In this document: one piece after another, positions 7,489-13,022 of the stretch
How the letters are laid out: the number at the start of each line of letters is the position of its first letter
Numbering within the stretch: position 1 is the first letter of the stretch
Source of the DNA: Spongiibacteraceae bacterium UBA5047
Lineage (GTDB): Bacteria > Pseudomonadota > Gammaproteobacteria > Pseudomonadales > Spongiibacteraceae
Length of the DNA stretch: 25,322 nucleotides
Direction of reading: 5' to 3'
Assembly (NCBI GenBank): GCA_002415025.1
Contig: DIBR01000039.1
Location: 935-26,256, forward strand
Position numbers and translations under genes: made by a program
Notes under the pieces: model-generated
Database searches by the model: none
Seen by the model: only the letters and a program-made list of their open reading frames with translations
Told to the model about the DNA's origin: nothing

Positions 7489-7555
7489 GTAACAAATTTC
7501 AGGCTAATTTGTTACTAAAAGAAGCGCTTTTAGAGCGTAACAAATAGGCCTGAAA
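7489..7555. repeat. Nested inverted repeats with alternative hairpins between panB and panC
   Basis: Two overlapping structures share one arm. The first is a perfect 10-bp inverted repeat, GTAACAAATT (7489-7498) with AATTTGTTAC (7506-7515), spacer 7 nt. The second pairs 19-nt arms 7497-7515 and 7537-7555 at 17 of 19 positions, with an inner perfect stem CTAAAAG/CTTTTAG (7515-7521 and 7527-7533) and a 5-nt loop. Segment 7506-7515 can join only one of the two. The element contains GTAACA or TGTTAC three times. No T-run follows on either strand. It lies in the 293-bp gap between the panB stop and the panC start. Confidence 0.75.
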
Positions 7556-7576
7556 GCCCCGTGGTTACTGGCTTTT

Positions 7577-8368
7577 CTAGTCAAAACTGTGTTCCGGGGC
7601 CGGAAATTCGCCACGTTCTACCGCATCTCGGTAATTACTGAGCGCCGTAGGGATGTCGGCGCCTCCCTCAAGGAAGTTTTTAACGAATTTGGGCAGACGC
7701 CGGGAGATGCCCAGCAGGTCGTGCAAAACCAGCACCTGGGCGTCGGTGTGTGGGCCGGCGCCGATGCCGATAACCGGGATGGAGACCGCTTCGCTGATAC
7801 GCTGCCCCAGCGCAGTCGGCACACATTCAATCACGAGCAAGCTGGCACCCGCGGCCTCCAGCGCTATTGAATCGGTAATGATTTTGTCGGCGGCAGCTTC
7901 GTCGCGGCCCTGTACCTTGAATCCGCCAAGAACGTTGACCGATTGAGGTGTTAGGCCCAGGTGGCCGCAGACCGGAATACCACGCTCGGTGAGCAGGGCA
8001 ATGCTCTCGCAAAGCCATTGGCCGCCTTCGAGTTTGACCATGTGGGCGCCGGCCTGCATCAGCGCGGTGGCATTGATCAGGGTGTCGTCAATGCTGTTGT
8101 AGCTGCCAAAGGGCATATCGGCTATCAGCAGGGCTGCTTCAGTGCCGCGAGCAGTGCAGGCGGTGTGATAGCACATGTCATCAATGGTGACGGGCAATGT
8201 ACTGGTGTGGCCTTGCAAGACATTGCCCAGCGAGTCGCCGACCAGAATGACATCGATGCCCGCCGCATCGATAACGCGTGCGAACGTCGCATCGTAGGCT
8301 GTCAGGACGGCAAATTTTTGTCCGGCAACCTTCTTCGCCAGCAGTGACTGGGGGCTGATCTTGTTCAT
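7577..8368 (-). CDS. panB: 3-methyl-2-oxobutanoate hydroxymethyltransferase (ketopantoate hydroxymethyltransferase)
   Basis: A 263-aa TIM-barrel enzyme that transfers a hydroxymethyl group from 5,10-methylenetetrahydrofolate to alpha-ketoisovalerate, giving ketopantoate, the first committed pantothenate step. Conserved segments visible are LTAYDATFARVIDAAGID, the metal-binding VGDSLGN and ADMPFGSY, VKLEGG, VCGHLGLTPQSVN and VIECVP with the catalytic glutamate, and IPVIGIGAGPHTDAQVLVLHDLLG. It starts 12 nt after the stop of the deoxynucleoside kinase gene and belongs to the same tight minus-strand unit. The folate link to the nearby folK is functional as well as positional: PanB uses a folate cofactor whose synthesis needs FolK. 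Confidence 0.97.
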   Translation of the reverse strand: MNKISPQSLLAKKVAGQKFAVLTAYDATFARVIDAAGIDVILVGDSLGNVLQGHTSTLPVTIDDMCYHTACTARGTEAALLIADMPFGSYNSIDDTLINATALMQAGAHMVKLEGGQWLCESIALLTERGIPVCGHLGLTPQSVNVLGGFKVQGRDEAAADKIITDSIALEAAGASLLVIECVPTALGQRISEAVSIPVIGIGAGPHTDAQVLVLHDLLGISRRLPKFVKNFLEGGADIPTALSNYRDAVERGEFPAPEHSFD

Positions 8369-8380
8369 GATAGTCTCGCG

Positions 8381-9046
8381 TTACAGAAAACTGGGGTTGA
8401 AAAAGTGACGGCCATTGCGAATGCGGGAAAGATAGTCGACTAATTGCTGAAAGTCACGGTCGCTATTGGCGAAGTCGATTTCGGCGGCGTTGACGATCAG
8501 CAAGGGGGCTTCGTCGTAGTACAGAAAAAATTCACTGTAGGTTTCGTTTATCTGTTCGAGGTACGCGCGCTCTACGCGCCGCTCGTAGGAAATGCCGCGT
8601 TGCTGGATGCGTGTCATCAGCACATCGGCCGGAGCTTGCAGATAGATCACGAGGTCGGGTACCGGGGCATCCAGCGTGAGCTGGTCGTAAACCTTCTGAT
8701 ACAGGGCCATTTCGTCGTTGTCGAGATTGGCCTTGGCAAAAAGGCGGTCTTTCTGGATCAGAAAATCGGCGACCTTGGCGGGTGCAAACATATCGGTTTG
8801 CTTGAGTTCATCGAGTTGCTGGGCGCGCTGAAACAGGAAGTAAAGTTGAGTGGCCAGCGCGGCCTGACGACGGTTTTTATAAAATCGCTCAAGAAAGGGG
8901 TTTTCGTCGGCGCGCTCAAACAGGGTCTCGTATTCCAGTGATTCGGCGAGACGGCGGGTCAGCGTGGTTTTACCGACGCCGATCGGACCTTCAACAGCAA
9001 TAAAATTCGGTAGCGCTTTACGGTCAAGCCCGGTTTGATCCTGCAT
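8381..9046 (-). CDS. Deoxynucleoside kinase
   Basis: A 221-aa kinase of the deoxyadenosine/deoxyguanosine kinase family, which phosphorylates deoxynucleosides for nucleotide salvage. The P-loop GPIGVGKTT is at residues 20-28, followed by QLYFLFQRAQQL, the DRLFAKANL segment corresponding to the family ERS/DRL motif, the DLVIYLQAP strand and the lid-like RGISYERRVERAYLEQINE. The exact nucleoside preferred cannot be read from the sequence. The folK TAA stop is followed directly by this ATG with no spacer, and a GGAG 5 nt before the start lies inside folK, so translational coupling is likely. In Pseudomonas folK is followed directly by panB; here this kinase lies between them. Confidence 0.88.
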   Translation of the reverse strand: MQDQTGLDRKALPNFIAVEGPIGVGKTTLTRRLAESLEYETLFERADENPFLERFYKNRRQAALATQLYFLFQRAQQLDELKQTDMFAPAKVADFLIQKDRLFAKANLDNDEMALYQKVYDQLTLDAPVPDLVIYLQAPADVLMTRIQQRGISYERRVERAYLEQINETYSEFFLYYDEAPLLIVNAAEIDFANSDRDFQQLVDYLSRIRNGRHFFNPSFL

Positions 9047-9544
9047 TTACACTCCATCCTGAAACTGCAACAGCCAGACATCGTCTGTGCTGACGTAGTC
9101 TAATAGGCTCGCCACGGAAGTTCCATTCGGCAGCTGCAGGTCGGGCGCAATTTTCTGGAGAGGCACCAGCACAAAGGCGCGCTCGCTCAAGCGCGGGTGT
9201 GGAATCTGTAAGTCGGGTTCGCTGATGGTCTGATTGTCGTATAGCAGTATATCGATATCCAGCGTTCGGGCGCCCCAGCGAAGGCGGCGTTCACGGCCGT
9301 GCTGGTTTTCTATGGCCTGCAAGGCATGGAGTAGCGGTGCTGGAGCGAGTGTGGTCTGAACTTCGATGACGGCGTTAATGAAATCGGGTTGAGTGCCCGG
9401 CCCGATGGCCTTGCTGCCATAAAAGGGCGAGCGATTAATCAGGCGAATAGCCGGGTGCTGTTCCAGTGCCGACAGAGCGCTGGTCAAGTGGGCGACCGGG
9501 TCACCCAGATTGCTGCCCAGGCCCAGGTAGCACGTTGCGGTCAC
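9047..9544 (-). CDS. folK: 2-amino-4-hydroxy-6-hydroxymethyldihydropteridine pyrophosphokinase
   Basis: A 165-aa enzyme that transfers pyrophosphate from ATP to 6-hydroxymethyl-7,8-dihydropterin in folate synthesis. Family motifs are YLGLGSNLGDP at the N-terminus, GTQPDFINAVIEVQT, and RERRLRWGARTLDIDILLY, which carries the RWGxRxLDxDIL signature and the metal-binding aspartates; PHPRLSERAFVLVPL follows. The start is a GTG at 9544 that overlaps the pcnB stop codon by four bases (GTGA), a classic coupling arrangement. Confidence 0.96.
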   Translation of the reverse strand: MTATCYLGLGSNLGDPVAHLTSALSALEQHPAIRLINRSPFYGSKAIGPGTQPDFINAVIEVQTTLAPAPLLHALQAIENQHGRERRLRWGARTLDIDILLYDNQTISEPDLQIPHPRLSERAFVLVPLQKIAPDLQLPNGTSVASLLDYVSTDDVWLLQFQDGV

Positions 9545-10890
9545 GAGGGCTTGCGATTCCTGGGTTTACGCCGACGGCGAGTGTTTTTTCCGCTGTTGTC
9601 GCCGGCGACCTTCTTTTGCATGCCAACGCGAATATCCTCGTTGGCTTCCTGAAAGGCAGTCCACCAGGGGCCGAGGTCTTCGGGTATTTCTCCGGACTGT
9701 TCGCGCAGCAGCAGGAAGTCATAGGCCGCACGAAAATAGCGGTGTTCGAGTAACTCGGTCGCCCGTTTGCCGCTGCGGCGCGGCAGCCGTAACTGCAATT
9801 CCCAGATGTCGCGCATGGGCATGGAAAAGCGCTTGGGAATGGATGTGTGGTGTTGCTGCGCCGAAATGCAGGTTTGCGCGGCCTGATGCAGTGCAGGAAT
9901 ATCCGGCATGCCGCTGGCGACCAGGGTTTCGTACTCGCGTTTGACCACGGGCCACAGCATAACCGCGTAAATAAATGCCGGGGTGACGGGTTTGCCCTGG
10001 CCTATACGGTCGTCGGTATTGATCAGACCCTGTTCAATCAGCGCGCTGGCACTCTCGTGGCCCTCGTCCAGCAGTCGCTGGGTTGCCGGGAACAGGGGAC
10101 GGAACAGGTCGAAGTGTTTGAGCAGTGCGTACACACGCAGCGCCTGCCCCTCCATAAACAGCTTCAGAACTTCGTCAAACAGGCGAGCCGCTGGAATCTG
10201 TTCCAGCAGAGGGGCGAGAGAGCGAATGGGCGCTGAGGTTTTATCCTCAAGGGTGAAGTCGAGCTTGGCCGCAAAGCGCACTGCACGCAGCATGCGGACG
10301 GGGTCTTCCTGATAGCGGCTGGTCGCATCGCCAATGATGCGGATTTTACGTTTTTTCAGATCTTCAAGGCCGCCGACATAATCGAGCACGGTGAAGTTGT
10401 CGCTGCAGTAGTAGAGCGCATTGACTGTGAAATCGCGCCGCTTAGCGTCTTCTTCCAGAGTGCCGTAAACATTGTCGCGCAGTAGCATGCCGTTATCTGC
10501 CGAAACGGCAGCGTTCCCGGCCGTACTGTCATGGCTGCCCCGATAGGTGGTGACTTCGATGATTTCGCGGCCGAAGCGGACATGAACAATTTTAAAGCGG
10601 CGGCCAATAATGCGGCTGTTGCGAAAGAGGTTGCGGACTTCTTCGGGGGTGGCATTGGTGCCGATGTCAAAATCTTTGGGTTGCTTGCCCAGCATCAGGT
10701 CGCGCACGCCACCGCCGACCAGGTAGGCCTCAAAGCCACCGCTGCGCAGGCGGTGCATTACCTTGAGGGCGCTGTCGCTGATCTGTTTGCGGGATACGGA
10801 GTGTTCGTCGCGCGAAAGAACGCGTGGCTGTGTTGCAACGCTTTGTTTGCGGGAGACGGCGGAGGTGATTTTGTTCCAGAAATTAGCCAC
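9541..10890 (-). CDS. pcnB: Poly(A) polymerase I
   Basis: A 449-aa nucleotidyltransferase that adds 3' poly(A) tails to RNA and so promotes RNA decay. The catalytic signature GGGVRDLMLGKQPKDFDIGT lies at residues 59-78 with metal ligands Asp73 and Asp75. It is followed by the EEDAKRRDFTVNALYY and GDATSRYQEDPVRMLRAVRFAAKL segments typical of the class II poly(A) polymerase / CCA enzyme family. An arginine/lysine-rich tail (about the last 20 residues) is the usual basic RNA-binding end of PcnB and argues against a CCA-adding enzyme. The start is a GTG without a clear Shine-Dalgarno sequence; the VANFWNKI beginning aligns with the VANF segment near the E. coli N-terminus. It is downstream of the predicted CrcZ-like RNA. 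Confidence 0.95.
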   Translation of the reverse strand: MANFWNKITSAVSRKQSVATQPRVLSRDEHSVSRKQISDSALKVMHRLRSGGFEAYLVGGGVRDLMLGKQPKDFDIGTNATPEEVRNLFRNSRIIGRRFKIVHVRFGREIIEVTTYRGSHDSTAGNAAVSADNGMLLRDNVYGTLEEDAKRRDFTVNALYYCSDNFTVLDYVGGLEDLKKRKIRIIGDATSRYQEDPVRMLRAVRFAAKLDFTLEDKTSAPIRSLAPLLEQIPAARLFDEVLKLFMEGQALRVYALLKHFDLFRPLFPATQRLLDEGHESASALIEQGLINTDDRIGQGKPVTPAFIYAVMLWPVVKREYETLVASGMPDIPALHQAAQTCISAQQHHTSIPKRFSMPMRDIWELQLRLPRRSGKRATELLEHRYFRAAYDFLLLREQSGEIPEDLGPWWTAFQEANEDIRVGMQKKVAGDNSGKNTRRRRKPRNRKPS

Positions 10891-10965
10891 TAATTCAGTT
10901 CGTTATACTTCAGCTGGTTGATGTGAAGGGCGCGCGCTATATCGTGTGCCGCCGCCAAGCGGCGC

Positions 10966-10974
10966 ATTCTAGCA
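10966..10974 (-). promoter_or_regulatory. Possible extended -10 promoter of pcnB
   Basis: On the minus strand the sequence TGCTAGAAT matches the extended -10 pattern TGnTAnAAT, 76-84 bases before the pcnB start codon. No good -35 element was found. A GC-rich perfect hairpin (CGCCGC-CAA-GCGGCG, 10950-10964) would then lie at the very 5' end of the pcnB mRNA. Confidence 0.4.
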
Positions 10975-11103
10975 CAGAAAATGAGCGGCACTGTCTGGTG
11001 GGCTGCCGGGTTGTGTAAAGTCCCTTGAGAGCGGGCTTGTGGGTGCTGTGCAGGCTTTGCCAGAGGAGGTGAAACGGGAGGTGCTTGAAATTTTGCCTGG
11101 CCC

Positions 11104-11136
11104 AGAAATGAAGAAGGGGAAAACAGCGTCTTCCCC
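11104..11136 (-). terminator. Hairpin that may end the CrcZ-like RNA
   Basis: On the minus strand GGGGAAGAC pairs with GTTTTCCCC around a 3-nt loop (9 bp, one G-U). The following 12 bases contain eight T but are interrupted by C and A, so termination may be partial. An outer CCTGG/CCAGG pair flanks the hairpin. Confidence 0.4.
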
Positions 11137-11213
11137 ATCCAGGTCTCTATGCAATTGTTTTTATTCGTTTTTTTGCTCTTATTATTATTTTTGTCTGTTA
11201 TTATTGTTATTCG
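11104..11213 (-). ncRNA. crcZ: CrcZ-like Hfq/Crc-titrating small RNA (predicted)
   Basis: No credible protein gene lies in the 570 bp between cbrB and pcnB (10891-11460), exactly where Pseudomonas encodes CrcZ. A sigma-54 promoter (11224-11239) predicts a transcript starting near 11213. Its first 60 nt are almost free of G and built from AAN triplets: five in 11197-11211, five in 11178-11192 and four in 11154-11165. These match the AAnAAnAA motifs through which CrcZ binds Hfq and Crc. A 9-bp hairpin with one G-U pair (11116-11136) then ends in a loose U-rich tail, giving the 3' end used here. That makes about 110 nt, much shorter than the roughly 400 nt of Pseudomonas CrcZ. Read-through toward 10975 is equally possible. 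Expected role: release of carbon catabolite repression when CbrAB is active. Confidence 0.68.
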
Positions 11214-11223
11214 CAGATACAAA

Positions 11224-11239
11224 AGCATGTAGCGTGCCA
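11224..11239 (-). promoter_or_regulatory. Sigma-54 (RpoN) promoter of the CrcZ-like RNA
   Basis: The minus-strand 16-mer TGGCACGCTACATGCT fits the consensus TGGCACGNNNNTTGCW with one mismatch (A for the first T of TTGC). The invariant GG and GC have the required spacing. It is oriented toward pcnB, and the upstream cbrB gene encodes a sigma-54 activator. Confidence 0.8.
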
Positions 11240-11315
11240 ACTTTGTAATATTCTTTTATTTCAGTAGGTTAGGCTAAGTGATCGGTGTCATCTTTGCCTA
11301 GGTATTTCTGCGTAC

Positions 11316-11363
11316 TGTTACCGATCTGCCCGAGCGTTGTTACTTTTACCAATTAGGGTAACG
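11316..11363. promoter_or_regulatory. CbrB-type upstream activating sequences
   Basis: TGTTAC (11338-11343), exactly 14 bases, then GTAACG (11358-11363) forms a near-perfect palindrome of the TGTTAC-N14-GTAACA form that I recall for CbrB sites at Pseudomonas crcZ promoters. A further TGTTAC half-site lies at 11316-11321, 22 bp (about two helical turns) from the first. The palindrome centre is about 137 bp upstream of the predicted RNA start, a normal distance for a sigma-54 enhancer. Confidence 0.65.
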
Positions 11364-11372
11364 GCCAATTTC

Positions 11373-11423
11373 GGAACTTTTATCACTTTTCTCTATTTAC
11401 GGGAACTTTTCATAGAAAAGTGA
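11373..11423. repeat. Overlapping inverted and direct repeats downstream of cbrB
   Basis: TCACTTTTCT (11383-11392) and AGAAAAGTGA (11414-11423) form a perfect 10-bp inverted repeat with a 21-nt spacer. Inside it ACTTTTC-ATA-GAAAAGT (11405-11421) is a tighter perfect hairpin that competes for the same arm. GGAACTTTT occurs twice in the same direction (11373-11381 and 11402-11410). It lies 38 bp behind the cbrB stop. No T-run follows on the minus strand. Confidence 0.55.
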
Positions 11424-11460
11424 AATACCCTTGAATTACTGAACCTTTTACATCAGCCCG

Positions 11461-12888
11461 CTAGGCTGTCTTGGAGCTCTTTTTACGCGGGATGCCCAGC
11501 CGTTGCCGGCGCTCCCACAAGCATTTGCGGCTGACGCCCAGCTTTTGTGCCAGCTCGGTCTCGCTCATCGAGTCCTGATGTTCCAGTACAAAACGCTGAA
11601 AGTAGTCTTCCAGTGAGAGGTCTTCAGCCGGATCAAGATTGGGGCTTTTGGGCGGTTTGTGCTGCGCGGGTTCGCTGCGGGGCTTGTCTGCCGCTTTTTG
11701 TTTGCTGCGCATCTGGTTGATATCAACCAGTTCCAGGTCGATATCGAGCTGTTCGTTATCGATCTCGGGGCCGTCGCTAAGAATCACCGCGCGTTCAACG
11801 GCATTTTCCAGTTCGCGTATGTTGCCGGGCCAGATATACGTGGTAATGGCCTGAATGGCTTTAGGCGAGAAATGCATATCGCCCTTGCTGAGGTTTTGAC
11901 AGCAGCGCTGCAGGCAGGCCTCTGCGATCTCAAGAATATCCTTGCCGCGTTCGCGCAGGGGCGGAAGTTCAAGGCGAACCACGCTGATCCGGTAGAACAG
12001 GTCTTCGCGGAAATCGTGTTCGCGGGCCATGGTTTTCAAATCGCGGTGAGTGGCGCAGATCAGCCTTACGTCGACGGTGCGCGAATGGACCGAGCCAATG
12101 CGGCGAATCTCGTTTTCCTGAATAAAACGCAGCAACCGGGCCTGGGCTTCCATCGGCAGTTCGCCGATCTCATCCAGAAACAGGGTGCCTCCGTCGGCCG
12201 CCTCGATTAGACCAATGCGGCTGGTGTTGGCACCGGTGAAGGCGCCTTTTTCGTAGCCGAACAGTTCAGACTCTATGAGCGTTTCCGGAATGGCCGCGCA
12301 GTTGACCGAGATGATGGGCTTGTCGGCGCGGGCGCTGCGATTGTGGAGGGCTTTGGCAACCAGCTCTTTGCCGGTGCCGGTCTCGCCGTGAATCAGTACG
12401 GTAGCTTCTGTTGGCCCCACCTTTTTAATTTGATCGTAGAGAACGGACATGGTTCTACAGCTACCGATCATTTCGCCCAGCTGTGGTTGCCCTCGATTGC
12501 GGTTGCGGCGGTTGCGGCTGGCAGGCGAGCGGTCATCGTCGGCGTGAGCTTCAATGTTGCGACGTACCGCCTCGAGCATTTCGTCGTGATCAAAGGGCTT
12601 GGCCACGTAATCCACGGCGCCCATTTTCATGGAATCTACCGCCGAGCGCAGGCTGGCGTAGCTGGTCATAACCAGCACCGGGGAATCGGTGCTCTGGATA
12701 AGGTCAGTGCCGGGCGGGCCCGGCAGGCGTAGATCGCTGATGATCAGCTGAAAGTCGTCGAGGGTGTAGTTGTCCAGCGCGTCCTTCACCGAAGTGGCTT
12801 CCTGCACGCTGTAGTTGTTGCGTTCCAGCAGGCGGCGGAGGGCTTTGCGAATTACGTCTTCGTCTTCGACGATCAGAATATCAGTCAT
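11461..12888 (-). CDS. cbrB: CbrB, sigma-54-dependent response regulator
   Basis: A 475-aa NtrC-type activator. The receiver domain (about 1-115) has the acidic pocket, phospho-acceptor Asp52 in ISDLRLPG, and Lys97. The AAA+ domain (about 138-375) has Walker A GETGTGKE (168-175), the sigma-54 contact loop GAFTGA (215-220) and Walker B LFLDEIGE (236-243). A Fis-type helix-turn-helix ends the protein (TELAQKLGVSRKCLWERRQRLGI). Lying next to a CbrA-type sensor and before the RNA region and pcnB identifies it as CbrB, the regulator of carbon and nitrogen source use. It should activate the sigma-54 promoter at 11224-11239. It is separated from cbrA by 134 bp. Confidence 0.93.
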   Translation of the reverse strand: MTDILIVEDEDVIRKALRRLLERNNYSVQEATSVKDALDNYTLDDFQLIISDLRLPGPPGTDLIQSTDSPVLVMTSYASLRSAVDSMKMGAVDYVAKPFDHDEMLEAVRRNIEAHADDDRSPASRNRRNRNRGQPQLGEMIGSCRTMSVLYDQIKKVGPTEATVLIHGETGTGKELVAKALHNRSARADKPIISVNCAAIPETLIESELFGYEKGAFTGANTSRIGLIEAADGGTLFLDEIGELPMEAQARLLRFIQENEIRRIGSVHSRTVDVRLICATHRDLKTMAREHDFREDLFYRISVVRLELPPLRERGKDILEIAEACLQRCCQNLSKGDMHFSPKAIQAITTYIWPGNIRELENAVERAVILSDGPEIDNEQLDIDLELVDINQMRSKQKAADKPRSEPAQHKPPKSPNLDPAEDLSLEDYFQRFVLEHQDSMSETELAQKLGVSRKCLWERRQRLGIPRKKSSKTA

Positions 12889-13022
12889 GCTCTACTCGTT
12901 TGGTTACTTCCGGGTGGCGGGGCGTTACCAAATTGCTCAATATGGCTATAACATCACAACATACCGCGTCTTCCGGGCTTTTGCCAGCACAGGGGGGCGC
13001 CTGATCCGGGGCAGAATCGGCG

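Noticed and set aside
7489..7555. Integron attC site or IS-end
   Set aside because: The inverted arms superficially resemble attC (TAACAAA/TTTGTTA), but the GTTRRRY/RYYYAAC core sites are not in place, and no cassette, integrase, transposase or target duplication is present.
7489..7560. Intrinsic terminator after panB
   Set aside because: The hairpins are strong, but neither strand has a T-run after them.
10890..11240. Minus-strand reading frame of 116 aa ending at the pcnB start
   Set aside because: Its TTG start lies inside the sigma-54 promoter, it has no ribosome binding site, and its N-terminal part is the lysine/asparagine-rich translation of the A-rich RNA tract. Composition is not protein-like.
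11039..11248. Plus-strand reading frame of 69 aa in the cbrB-pcnB gap
   Set aside because: The hydrophobic second half (FYSFFCSYYYF) is just the antisense of the AAN triplet tract. The frame is antisense to the predicted RNA and I saw no family resemblance.
11338..11363. TGTTAC-N14-GTAACG as an RNA hairpin or terminator
   Set aside because: The 14-base spacer would give a poor 5-6 bp stem with no T-run; its position fits an enhancer site better.
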